Positions 11,231-21,800 of a stretch of 64,000 bases of DNA are shown here, piece after piece. Source of the DNA: Aplectana chamaeleonis (lineage: Eukaryota; Nematoda; Chromadorea; Rhabditida; Cosmocercidae). The notes beneath the pieces are model-generated. The model saw only the letters and a program-made list of their open reading frames with translations, did not search any database and had not been told where the DNA came from. The stretch covers positions 868,001-932,000 of the forward strand of contig JAPDOI010000209.1 of assembly GCA_029168955.1 (NCBI GenBank), written 5' to 3'. Made by a program: the position numbers and the translations under genes. Position 1 is the stretch's first letter. Every line of letters starts with the position of its first letter.

Positions 11231-12078
11231 ATACCCGAGAGCTTGGACGGAGAATTGCACTACTGTTTGCACATGGTATTGATGTTTTTGATAGACCCTA
11301 CATCATAAATTCATTTGAGTAGGGGTCATTTGTATCGCTTGCCTGACGCTATGTGGTTCTCTTCATGTATAACCGTGATACTTTTACTCCAATGCCAAGT
11401 CACAACGGTATGCTGAGTCTTTCTGATCTAATAATCGGTGCAAGCAAAGGCATTCCGAACGGCTTGTCACTCAGCATAGTAGAATCTACAGGTGAAACTG
11501 TTAAGATAGCTCAGAAAGAGAAGCTGGAAAATGTAAGCTTTGCTCAGGTGATCTAAAGGTCGGGGACCAGTGTGAAAACCGTAGGGGCCATCTGACTCTG
11601 ATTTCCAGAAGGGGCTGAACTCACCGCCCCTGCAACGAACTCCGGAGCCGTTGCTACTGGCGTCACTGCTCCTGCTTCGAGCATCGATGTCTCCGGGTGC
11701 AAGTTTGGAGCTTCGGGGACCCGTTCTGCTCCTAAACGAATCCTACTTATCTATCAACTGTGCTTAGGCAGGTTTACACAAGATTTCATTACTTATCACT
11801 CTGAGACACGTGTTTTTCCGTTGAGAACCAACTGGGCCCTCGAAGCTCTGTACCGCTAATCGAGAGGTTGTTCCGGTGCAAAACTAGTCTGGAGGGGGGA
11901 ACTCAGGATTCAGTTGAAGAATGAGGGTACTCGTTCGGAATAGGCGACCCACTAGAGAAATTTCATGATAAAGTACATCCCGCTAGAGCCGTCGAACGAT
12001 TTATTCCTTTTCAAACACACTGAACTGTTTGATGGGACCAACCGATCAGTCGGTAGTCGGTCAAGCTCAAACAATCAC
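11231..12078. other. Stretch without recognised features
   Basis: No frame with protein-like composition and no inverted termini. A 67-residue frame (11353-11556) is not recognised. Confidence 0.4.
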
Positions 12079-12277
12079 TATAGTGGAGTCCACCACGTGT
12101 GTATCATTTACTTAACAATAAGAAGCGGGGGATCAATGTGCATGAATCCCATACCAGCACGCTTGATACCGATTGAGCAAGAGCGGTTGTGCTGCAACGA
12201 GTTCCATGTTCATTATCTCCAATCGACCGCTTCTCATTGATAAGTAAATGAGACTCTTTTTGATGGACTCCACTATA
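12079..12277. mobile_element. MITE, TATAGTGGAGTCCA ends, about 200 bp
   Basis: Ends TATAGTGGAGTCCA and TGGACTCCACTATA are inverted, and a second inverted pair lies inside (ATTTACTTAACAATAAGAAGCGG and CCGCTTCTCATTGATAAGTAAAT). The TA at each end suits a TA-targeting (Tc1/mariner-like) origin, but TA is part of the repeat so the target cannot be separated from the terminus. Confidence 0.75.
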
Positions 12278-12432
12278 ATTTTATTGTATTTTTAATTCCT
12301 CCCCCCACCCCAGCCCCCGACTAATTTTGCACCGTTGTTTCTCTGTTTCCAACAGGTTTTCTCAAATATGACAGCACGGTTTCTATGATAGAGATATAAT
12401 ATCAGCGTTGCTGTTTCCCGTATATACAATGC

Positions 12433-12536
12433 GGACCAGGGCTGGCCGTAACTGGATTTTGTAATTTCGTAAATCGTAAATCGTAATTTTCCAAATTTCT
12501 CGTAATTCGTAAATCGTAATTCGTAATTCGTAACTG
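12433..12536. repeat. GTAATTCGTAAATC short tandem repeat in hAT-like remnant
   Basis: Degenerate GTAA(TTC/ATC) heptads follow CAGGGCTGGCCGTAA, which looks like an hAT-type terminus, but no opposite end was found. Confidence 0.4.
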
Positions 12537-14495
12537 ATGATGAGTAACAAGCCCACACATAGACCAAACCTGATTCGATAAGGAAAACACTTAAACACTT
12601 CAGTAATGAATTGTTTTCATATCAAAGGTAGGTTGTTCTGAACAGTACTTGAAGAAATTTTCAGGGTAGATATGTATGTACCTGGGATAAAAACGACTTA
12701 AATAAACAAAAGTTAAGTTTCAGGCTTGATCAAGTACCATACCTGTGCCACATTCTGCCCTATTTTTGAACACGAAAATATAAAGAATCATCGCTTTACC
12801 AAACACATTTCAGTGGAAGTCAAGGAGAGAGACACCAAGTTGAGAGAAAATTGCGGTTCGGGTGTTTTAAGCTATCTGTTAAAAGTTCAGGATAAAAAAG
12901 CTGCCCGTTTTTTGACAGAATTGTAAGCTTTGGGTCCCTCTAGGAAAAGTAAGAAAGGAAGTACGACGAAGAAACGACTCAGAAGTGAGTGAAAATCTCA
13001 AGGAACAGCCAGCCCATTGGGTCATCCCGCCCACATCATATAACAGTTGTCCCAAGTTCGTTTCACTAGAGGAACAGGCACCGAATTTTTGAATATTCTT
13101 TGTGCCGAAAGAGGCTAGTAACCAGACATGGGCATTTAACCATATTATTCTTCAAGAGTTTTTGGTCCACGAAACAGAACAGAAAGAAGTCACTTACCTA
13201 AGGACTTCGAATCTCAAAGCCATTTGCGGCGTTGTGTTTGACGTTTTGTCCGCAGTGCACAAAACACACCAGCAGGCGTAAATGAGTATTTAATAGGTTT
13301 TTAAGCAGTTTTTTCTTCGGTGTTTAAGAGTTCTGTGGGGACTTCTCCCCATTAACGTCTATTTGGTGGACTTATCCACTCAAAACCATTGAAAACTAGA
13401 ATAAGGTTTTTTAACGTGAACACTGCCTTCAAGAGAAAAACCCTTGTATGAGGGGGCCCCTATAAATGAAATATACATTTTCAAAACCAATTTTGATGCA
13501 GAAACAAATTCTCTCTCTTTATCTGCGAAGCGTTACTCTGAGTAGAGTTGCAAGCGTTTATCCACATAAATATAGGGTTGTTGGAGTGGAGATAATCGTT
13601 GAAGAGTGGTGAAGGTTGTGTAGGGTTCCGAAATGCAAAAATGTGAAGGTCCCCTAAAAAATTGCGGGTTTCGAAAACAGACAATTACCTGACCTATTAT
13701 TTTCTTTCGCATTTAGAATTGCCAAATTCTAGGTTTTTGAAATATTTCACAACTTTTTCGAAAAGGTACGCGACTTTACAGCCGTCTTTTCTTTTGTTGG
13801 AATGTTTCGAACCGAGCTTCAAAATTACTTTTCCTCTCAAAGCTTGATTGTCTTTGAAGACAGAAATCTATCAACGTTTAATTCGGGGACCTCGTAAAAC
13901 TCTTCGTCGAATACTGTTTTCAGGTGAGAAAGATAATTTGACGATCCCTCAGAAGATTTGAATTCACGAAATACCAGATTTTCTACTGGTCACTTTTGAA
14001 CCACTGATGGCGGATGCGTGGTGGAGGTTGTTTTAGAAATTTCCTTAAAATTCTGCAACGAAGTGTATTTTGAGTTCCAATCTATTTGCTTCAAAGGCCA
14101 GCCTGTAGAGCCCAGCCCCGTACTAATCATATTTCGCCATGACCGACGGGAGAGGAGCTTTCTACACACAGAAGGGGGAGTGGCGCCGTTCACGCAGTTC
14201 GCCACGTCACACTACTCAATGCAATCGAAGTGGTCCCGAGTGGAATTAGGGTCGCAAAAGGCGAGACAACTCCACCCCTCGGTGTGTACAGAGCCCCTGT
14301 CCCATGATCGACCCCACTACTGCTGACTAAGCTTTGGGATAGTGGGGGGAAAGGCTTTACCGAAAGTTGAAATTAAAAAGATAAATAAAATTTTAGGACT
14401 GCAAAAAAAGTGTCAAACTTAACCCTGCTCTAGACAGCAAATTTTAAATCTCAGGGGTTTCTAGACCCCGAGTTGCACCGAACAGGAATCGGAGC
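12537..14495. other. Long stretch without recognised genes
   Basis: AT-rich, with only short frames. It contains one solo family-1 MITE terminus (13411-13432, AACGTGAACACTGCCTT), and around 14120-14160 a phrase (TTTCGCCATGACCGAC) also found near the centre of the large inverted repeat (34170). Sequence just before 14496 (GAACAGGAATCGGAGCC) resembles a fragment of the GGCGATTCTC-end MITE. Confidence 0.4.
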
Positions 14496-15153
14496 CAGTA
14501 CACGATGATGAGGAGCCGCGGACGAGTTTGTCTGCGTTGACGTCGTCGTTAGAGCCTGTCCACCTTAGGGCCCCTTAAGAGACTAGCGGCCTTAGTGGAA
14601 GCTGAGTTCCGGGGCCGAACATTTTTCCGGTCCCCTTATTTTCGTATGGAGGGTCCACAAGCTTATGTTGTGCGAACATATGATTGGTGCCGTCACAGCC
14701 AAGAGCTCTAACTGTCAATTGTTAAGGACTCAGAAGCGCTGAAAATGGAAGGCGCCGCTACGCTGAAACTTATTTGCTATTCTTCTCGAGAACCGAGAAA
14801 TTCGCATCAAATAAAGCCTGCCGTGGAAGTAGCTCACGAAACTCTCGTCCATTAGCCACTGTCTGCTACGGAGTAGCAGAATGACGAGCTCTTGTCACCC
14901 GCCATTCCTACCTCCTTCAGTGGCCTACTTGCCCCGGTCAGCTGGCCTGCATTCATTTTCCTATCCAGCGCCTTTTGTTACCGAAAATTCAGCCATAGCA
15001 AATAGTTCCTTGTACCATCGACTGAAGACTTACTAGGCTTTATATCACCACATTTGAATTTCCGCACCAGTCCTATTTTTTTTCATTACATGTCTTGGCC
15101 ATATAGTAATTTTGCTGCGAATCGTGGTGTACGAGTTCTGTTCTTCTGTCGAC

Positions 15154-15311
15154 TGGCGATTCTCGGCACGAGCCTCCAGACAGTCGGCTCCTGTTGTTGT
15201 CCGGGCTCTTCCAGTTGGACAGAACAGCAACAGCCCGGATATTGGGAGTACGAGCCGAACTGTCAAGCGGCTCCGATTCCTTTTCGGTGCGGCTCGGGGC
15301 AGAGAATCGCC
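15154..15311. mobile_element. MITE, GGCGATTCTC ends, 158 bp
   Basis: Inverted ends GGCGATTCTCGGCACGAGCC and GGCTCGGGGCAGAGAATCGCC, with paired inner blocks (GTCCGGGCTCTTCCAGTTGG and neighbours). Copies occur at 42641-42797 (opposite arm) and 54112-54301. Confidence 0.7.
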
Positions 15312-15369
15312 TGTTTCTTGACTCAGTGTCTTTGCGAGTGTCTCACAGTTTACAGGCGCGGCACGCATT

Positions 15370-15501
15370 AAGGCCAGGATCATACATACTTCCACGACGA
15401 GCGACGCGACGCAATGTTTACCACCAATATCGACCGAAAATCGACATGCCCGATGTGTACTGTCCCCGCTGCTAATCGCGGCAAGTATGAGCCCGGCCTA
15501 A
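15370..15501. mobile_element. TACTTCC-family MITE, about 132 bp
   Basis: Left AAGGCCAGGATCATAC and right GTATGAGCCCGGCCTAA are inverted, with a GC-rich GCGACGCGACG block inside. The arm counterpart is 42451-42584. The flanks suggest TTA/TAA but the target size is not certain. Confidence 0.6.
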
Positions 15502-15859
15502 CACGCACTTCACGCTCAACAATCCCTGTAGCACCAGGAATTTTCTCAACTTCTAACCTCATTCATGCATGGGGCTGCAGGAAACGAAACATATAAACTC
15601 TGGGTACTTCCTAGATTTTTCCTTCTTTAAATTCCCATCAACAGCAGCAGCCAAGCTCTGGGAGCCAGAAAATATGTACAACTGAAGGGAGGGATGCCTT
15701 CTTTGAAGGCACAATACACCCTGATCCATGAATTTTGTGATTTTCATGATATTTTGTTATACATAGACGCCTCTTGTATAACGCCTACCAAATGCTAAAA
15801 CTCATTTCCTCCAATTCAAAGGCAGTGTTCACGATGATTTTCGTTACCGAGGTTTTCAC

Positions 15860-16353
15860 TTAAAGGCAGTGTTCACGATGAAAAAAGTTTTCGAAATTCC
15901 ACTAGGATTGGGTAGTGGAGGGACACTCTGTAATGTTAACGTCGAAAGAACGCATGAAAACGAGCCAGGAAGAGCCCCAAAAGAGCCAGAAGTTGCAACT
16001 TCGAGCGCGTTGAAAACCCCAAAAGCGCATCACACGCCCACCAACGTGAACAAATGAATGCTCGAGATCGTGAGATGAGCGATGATTTGCAATCATTAGC
16101 CCCGTTCTTCCCTTCATTCTCAGCTTCTCTCTTTACTCAGGTCAGCTCGCATAGATCTTCTTCAAAAGGCGGAAGTTACAAACCTCGGACAACTCGTCCA
16201 CCATGTTTCCATAGCTCAATCTTTGAGAGACCACACCTGCGTTATCAGAAGGTTTTGTATGATTTCAGAGACACCATTGGAATCAGCATGGGGCCGTTTT
16301 CAAGATAGGCGGGAAAACAGATAAACGGTTCTCATCGTGAACACTGCCTTTAA
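15860..16353. mobile_element. Complete TTAA MITE, family 1, left-arm specific
   Basis: TTAA at 15860-15863 and at 16350-16353 flank AGGCAGTGTTCACGAT and ATCGTGAACACTGCCT. The opposite arm (about 41620) lacks the element and has only CACTGAAAACAATG where this arm has CACTTAA...TTAAAACAATG. So it inserted after the arms separated. The interior includes frames of up to 84 residues that are not recognised. Confidence 0.85.
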
Positions 16354-16592
16354 AACAATGCGATAGCCACCATGTGTTACTAAAATTATGAAGAAACGGC
16401 GAAAAACGCACTAAAACGTCTCATTTCAGTGACATTATTCTCTGGCCTAGACTAGTTGTCCGATTGGATGAACATGTTCACGGTGGTTGTCACCGGTGAA
16501 AATTAGGGTCAGTCGAAGATAGAAGAATATTTTATGCAAAGCAGTATTAGTTAGTAGTATGTATCGGACTTGTGCATGGTCTATAAAAGTAG

Positions 16593-17350
16593 CAAGTATC
16601 GGACTTGTGCATGGTCTATAAAATGTTGCACTACTCGGGTATCTTTGGAAATCATAACTTTTTCAAATTACGTCATTTCCATACAAGAGGAGGAGGAACT
16701 AAACTCATCTTGGAGCGCCCTCGCACTGCTTTGCGGCCAAGCTTCTTCGCGTTCAGAGCGGGTAGTGCGTACCTTAAAATGACTAAGAGTATCACTCCAC
16801 CGCTATCTCTGAGTCGATTTAAAGACACAAACAGCAAAGGACAGCAAAGAAATTATTTTTCAGATTTAACGCTTATCTTGGAGAGAGTCACACGCTGATC
16901 ACAGCGGTATCTCTGGAATCGTCCAAGACCCCCTTTGAACAAAGTTATGGCTCTTCAAAGATGCGTCGTTTCTGAGGGTTAAAAATTGGTGGACGAGTTG
17001 TCTCAGGCATGAAATTCTCTTCAATCGCAATCGTTGCGTGAGAGAAAGCCAGGATAAGGGAGACAGTCCGGTAATGGACTGAAGAACGACGACTTGTTGG
17101 AATTCATCCATCCATCGAGCCGCTATCGAGTTCGAAAATCCGGAAGGGGTCGGGCCTGTGGTGGTGAGCGAAGGGGTCGGGCCTGTGGTGGTCGCTTATA
17201 TCTCGCTTACTTGGAGGAATTTAGCTCTCGCAGTTGGCACTTGTTATACAGGAGGGGTCTTCTACACAATTACATGGAAATCTCAAAATTCATATCTGAG
17301 GGTGTACTGTGCCTTTAAACGTCATGTGGTAAACTTGATACAAAAACGAA
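16593..17350 (+). pseudogene. CR1-like LINE 3' end, split by a MITE
   Basis: The frame CMVYKMLHYSGIFGNHNFFK...FFAFRAGSAYLKM matches the C-terminal end of the LINE ORF2 at 30139 (CMVYKLLYSSG; FTFRAGSAFLK). It is cut after SLSRFK by a family-2 MITE and resumes on the far side as RHVVNLIQ, comparable to RRISNLFH in the intact LINE. Only about the last 95 residues are present in this copy. Confidence 0.7.
16819..17318. mobile_element. TTAA MITE, family 2, inside the LINE remnant
   Basis: TTAA at 16819-16822 and 17315-17318 flank AGACACA... and ...GGTGTACTGTGCCT. Removing the element lets the LINE frame continue across TTAA, which confirms the target. This copy and the one at 25387-25887 share a small insertion after AGACACA that the third copy (39239-39729) lacks. 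Confidence 0.8.
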
Positions 17351-17509
17351 TCCAGCGATCATCCCGTGTGATTGACCTAAGTGCGTTCTTATTTCTAGTC
17401 TTTAGCCTTATTTGTTTTCTGAAAATGGTTGTATAGTGGTTTGCGTAATTGGTGTCTGTTTGTTTTTTTTCTCTCACGTTTGCCTTACGCATTCGTAATA
17501 AACTTATAC

Positions 17510-17711
17510 TTATTATATACTGGCGGGTGGTTGGCGGGGGAAGTCGATCCGCCTGCCAAAAGCCGGCGACCCGCCCGCACCTACTGCCTGAGTCATTCAG
17601 ACAAACTTTTATCTGCAAAGGGAACGCGCTCTCGAACGTGTCGCTGTTCGTTTTCTCTTACACGTAAAAGGCAGAAAGTTTTTGAAGAATTCTCGGTAAC
17701 TTTTCAGAGAG
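17510..17711 (+). promoter_or_regulatory. Putative promoter and 5' UTR of the secreted-peptide gene, copy 1
   Basis: A TATA-like run (TTATATACT near 17513) precedes a GC-rich segment and an AP-1-type TGAGTCA (17589-17595). A possible 44-base intron, 17664-17707 (GTAAAAGG to TTTTCAG), ends four bases before the ATG. TTTTCAG could equally be a spliced-leader acceptor. The same arrangement precedes copies 2 and 3. All inferred from motifs. Confidence 0.35.
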
Positions 17712-17801
17712 ATGCAGAAGATTGGTGTCATCCTCCTGGTGCTTCTCCTCAGTGCTGCTATCGCTGACTATAACCTATCTGACATCCTGGTACTATTCTG
17801 A
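17712..17801 (+). CDS. Small secreted peptide, 29 aa, copy 1
   Basis: The open frame encodes a signal peptide, MQKIGVILLVLLLSAAIA (Lys at position 3, a hydrophobic run of about 13, AIA cleavage site), followed by an 11-residue product, DYNLSDILVLF. The start follows a nematode acceptor TTTTCAG by four bases, and a polyadenylation signal AATAAA (17807-17812) lies six bases past the stop. So splice or trans-splice site, start, stop and poly(A) signal are all present within about 110 bases. The nucleotide sequence is identical in three copies (also 26284-26373 and 38751-38840), although the surrounding repeat has diverged slightly. I do not recognise the peptide. It could instead be the first exon of a longer gene: GTACTATT after ATCCTG could act as a weak donor, with TTTTTCAG near 18225 as an acceptor. 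Confidence 0.5.
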   Translation: MQKIGVILLVLLLSAAIADYNLSDILVLF

Positions 17802-17806
17802 TTGAT

Positions 17807-17812
17807 AATAAA
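17807..17812 (+). terminator. Poly(A) signal AATAAA, peptide gene copy 1
   Basis: Canonical hexamer six bases beyond the stop codon of the small peptide frame; also present in the other two copies. Confidence 0.4.
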
Positions 17813-18059
17813 CGCTGATGAGTACAACATTGACACTTTTTTTTCATGGTGACTGCTTCGGTTATCGTTCCCGTCGTCCAGTTGGCGGAGTCCAGAACTA
17901 ACAATAAGGACAATCGCAAAAGGATAATCGCCTATTTGTGTCAACAGCTATTTCTAAATCGAGCACAAATAAATTTTTCCTTTTTTCATATAACTTTTAT
18001 CACACAGCATTACTTTCCCTTGCGAAAATGTCCACGACGCGACGATGGGCTGAAACTGT

Positions 18060-18437
18060 AGACTTCTGTGATGCTGCGTTCAGAGTTTTCGAGAGGCGAC
18101 GCGAAAATAGCGTTTAGCAGAAATTCCGGTGTGGACGCTGAGCGACGACGCGTACGTGTGCACTATCGCGTAAACAAGCGACGACAATTTTTCGTAGCAA
18201 TACAACATTTTTTTCGTGTTTTTCAGCTGCAAGTGATATTAAATATGCTTATTTCAATGCTTTCATTGGTAGGTTTGGTTGCGTTGATGGAAAAAACATT
18301 GAAAAAAGCAGAAACTAGCCTGTACGCGCCGTCCACTGCGTCGCATTGCATAGTATAAGCGATGCGGCTGACGTCACGCTTCGGGAAACCAAGCGTCATT
18401 TTGTATGCATCACGCCTTTTCACTATGAACACCTAGT
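18060..18437 (+). other. Possible PIF/Harbinger transposase remnant
   Basis: After TTTTTCAG (near 18225) one frame reads SDIKYAYFNAFIGRFGCVDG and then KNIEK. The FGCVDGKN core is reminiscent of the (F/I)GA(I/V)DGKH region around the first catalytic Asp of PIF/Harbinger transposases. Only this short motif is visible and the flanking frames are broken. Weak evidence. The same sequence occurs in the other two block copies. Confidence 0.2.
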
Positions 18438-18440
18438 GAC

Positions 18441-18645
18441 TATACTTGTTCCGAATCGAATAATCGGATGAGCATCCGACTGTTTCAGTTGGATAAAAAA
18501 GTCGACATTTTATTCGAAGAGTCGGATATTCGAAAAAGTACGATATCCGATTATAGTCGAAAAGTCGTATATTCGAAAAAGTGCGATATCCGACTTTAGT
18601 CGAAAAGTCGGATATTCGAAATGAATTTGATTTGGAACAAGTATA
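18441..18645. mobile_element. hAT-like MITE with 43-bp internal repeats, copy in block 1
   Basis: Ends TATACTTGTTCC and GGAACAAGTATA are perfect inverted repeats. CTAGTGAC occurs directly on both sides (18433-18440 and 18646-18653), a perfect 8-bp target duplication of hAT type. The interior has about two and a half units of a 43-bp repeat built from small palindromes such as CGAATATTCG and GGATATCC. Orthologous copies lie at 27009-27213 and 37906-38110. Confidence 0.85.
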
Positions 18646-18872
18646 CTAGTGACGACGCGACGGGACTTCTCTCGATCGATGCATAGGCTGATTATAACGA
18701 CCCGCCGCGCCTCGAATTGACTCTGAAAGCCGCCTAACGCTCTGCTGCGCAGTACTTATTTCACTGCGATTAACGGATGCGATGGACACAAAGCGCTTCC
18801 TATTTATAGTCTCGTAGATCGCACGCTCTCCAAGACAGCAACGACACGATGTCAATACCCGCATAAGTTTTG

Positions 18873-21800
18873 TGTGCAGTCATCGACTAGCCGTGTTACG
18901 GTAAGGCGCTGCTCACGCAAGCAAAATAAAAACGATTTTGACCGGAGCACTTCAAAAATCTGATTTCAAATCGTATTTACTTCCGAAATCAGGAAATCCG
19001 ATATTTTTTATCAAATTTCAAAAATTTCCAGTTTATTTCAATTTTTCAAATCTTCCCAATTATTTTAATTTTTGAAAAAATCTCTGATATCGAGTCGTAT
19101 TTATTCTTGAAATTGAGAACTCCGATTTTTTTTTAGACTTGAAAATTTACAATTTATTTCAAATTTCAAAAATTTTCAGTTCAATTCAATTTTTGAAAAA
19201 GGTTTAATATAATATCGTATTTACTTCTGAAATTAGGAATTCCAATTTTTTTCGAACTTTTACAATTTGCAGTTTATTTCGATTTTTCGAAACTTTCCAT
19301 TTATTTTACCTCTTGAAAATAACTCTGATATAAACTCGTATTTATTCTTGAAATTAAAACTACCACTTTTTTCAGATTTCAAAATTTTCGATTTATTTCA
19401 CTTTCAAAAAATTTCAGTTTATTTCAATTGTTGAAAAAGAAAAATCGTATTTACTTTTGAAATTAGGAACTCCGACTTTAACCAGATTTCAGAATTTTCC
19501 AGTTCCTTTCAATTTTGAACATTTTCAATTCATTTGAATTTTTGAAAAATCTGAATCCAATTCGAATTTGAAAAAAAGGTTAATAGAAACTCCGGGAATT
19601 TTTGTTTTAATTCAATTTTTTCAACATTTTAACTTTATTCAACTTTCTTAAGAATTGAGGCACTGCTGAGAAACTCCGTACTTAAACTTCCCCTCAAAGT
19701 CAGACACTTTTAATGCAATATTGAGATTTGGCCGTTAGCGTCTCGCGTCAGATCACGGGCCCTTAACATGCGGTGCAATTACTGGCCGCGCAACTCCTCA
19801 GCTGGGCCACCTCGCCACACACACACAGCACCGATCACTCGAGATAGAGTGTCAACTTTCAATTATTTTATGAAACTCTCTTATCGAGTCCAAATGCATC
19901 AAGCATTGAAGATGTTTCGCAAAATTTCAGAAGTTTAGGTACGAGGGTTTGTCTACAGATTTGGAACCTTGGCAGAGCTCGACTAGTGTGACCCGGCACC
20001 CCTCACATGCCGGCTGATTTACCAACGCGAGCTGGCTTTCTCCGCCGCCACTGACCATCACAATATCGACTGGATGGTCCACACAAGACGTAAATATTGA
20101 AAAATCTCCCCTAAATATACGTTCTCACTCACTCAGCGGCCAAAATGCTAATGAATTCCAGAAATCGTAAACCTTTAAGAATTAAAAAAAGTAATTCTAC
20201 AGATTTTTGTTTTTTATCAAAAATGTATTCTCATTTATTGTTTTCAATCTTTTGTTTTTTTCTCTGGATTTCCCATAATTTTCACTTTTCTATTTTTTTG
20301 AATCTGGTATCTTCATAATAGTTTTTTTTAAAATTTAATCTTTTCAATTATTGATTGCTATTTTCTTGTATACTTATTTATTATTTTATTAAAGTCTCTT
20401 ATCGATCCAAAATGCATCCAGAATTGCAGAAATTTCAAGAGTTTAGAAGTTCTAGGGCTTTTACGAGTGGTTGTATACAGATTTGGAAACTTGCCAACGC
20501 TGGCCCGGTGCGTGACCCTGCACCCCTCACATGATGGTTGATTTACCAACGCGAGCTGGCTCTCTCCGCCGCCACTCACCATCACAATATCGACTGGATG
20601 GTCCACACAAGACGTAAATATTGAAAAATCTCCCCTAAATATACGTTCTCAATCGAGATAGAGTGCCAACTTTAAATTATTTTACTAAACTTTCTTATCG
20701 TCCAAATGCATATAGAATTGAGAAAGTTTCAGAGATTCAGGTATTTGTTCGAGGGTTTGTCTACAGGTTTGGAACCTTGCCATAGCTCGCCCTGTGCAAC
20801 CCGGCACCCCTCACGTGCCGGCTGATTTACCAACGCGGGCTGGCCTTCCCTGCCGCCGCTGCCCAGCACAACGTCGACGGGATTGATCACACAAGACTGA
20901 AATACTGAAAAATCTTCATTAAATATGCGTTCCTACTCTATCAGCGGTCAAAATATTAACGAATTTCAAGAATTCCCAGTTTCTCAAACATCGAAAATTC
21001 CTATTCATTTCAAATTTCAAAAATTTCCAGTTTTTTTCAATTTTTAGAAAAATTATGATGTGAAGTTGAATTTACTTCTGAACATGAAAATTCCATTTTT
21101 TTTATTTTCAAAAATTTTCAATTCATTTCAAATTTCAAAAGTTTCCAGTTCATTCAAAGTTTCAAGATTTCGAATTCTCGAAAACATTCTGATTTCAAAT
21201 CTTAATTGCTTCTGAAATTGAAAAAAAAATTCTATTTCTTTCACAATTAAGAAAAAAACTTCCAATTCATTTCAAAATTCTAAAACTTCCAGATTATTTC
21301 AATTTTAAAAATTTCGATTTTAATTCAATTTTCGAAAAATTCTGATTTCCACTCGTATCCATTTTCGAGACTAAGAATTACGGTTTTTAAAATATCAAAC
21401 ATTCCATTTTTTCCCAATTTCAAAAATTTCCAGTTTATTTCAGCTTTAGATAATTTCCAATTCATGCTGGAGTTTTGAGGTTCAATTGGGAGTTTGTTTG
21501 TTCACACGGATTGAATCTCACTCGAGCTCGACACGTGTTTTACACGCTATCCTTCACATAAATTCAGGATTATCCACGCAGGCTGTTTTTCTCGGCCGTC
21601 GTTCCAAGAGAATATTGATTGGAACGGTCCAGACGGAAGAAAACAGTGAGTCCGTATTAACAAAATCTGCGTCGAATCATTCAGCGTCTAGAGCAGAAAT
21701 GAAACTTGTGAAAATCGTCATTTTACCCAGAACCTGAATGGCGAAATTTCACACGAATCATCATTCCAGTCCTTGTTCCAGAATAAACACAGAATTTCTG

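Larger units (their letters stand above)
14496..16557. repeat. Outer left arm of the large inverted repeat
   Basis: Matches the reverse complement of 41427-43452 from CCAGTACACG onward to ATTAGTTAGTA, with scattered substitutions and small indels. Differences include an arm-specific MITE here (15860-16353) and a different one in the other arm (41673-42135). No target duplication flanks the outer ends. Confidence 0.9.
16593..18872 (+). repeat. 2.28-kb repeat block, copy 1
   Basis: Almost identical to 25161-27440 (direct, the same 2280-base span) and to the reverse complement of 37665-39949. It contains the end of a CR1-like reverse transcriptase gene, a family-2 MITE, the small secreted-peptide gene and an hAT-like MITE. 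A 28-base copy of its first bases (16561-16588) sits just before it, marking a duplication junction. It ends abruptly at the foldback element. Confidence 0.9.

Noticed and set aside
18646..18864. 72-residue minus-strand frame conserved in three block copies (MRVLTSCRCC)
   Set aside because: Conservation is explained by recent block duplication. No start context, splice signals or known domain, and the frame crosses a MITE target duplication.
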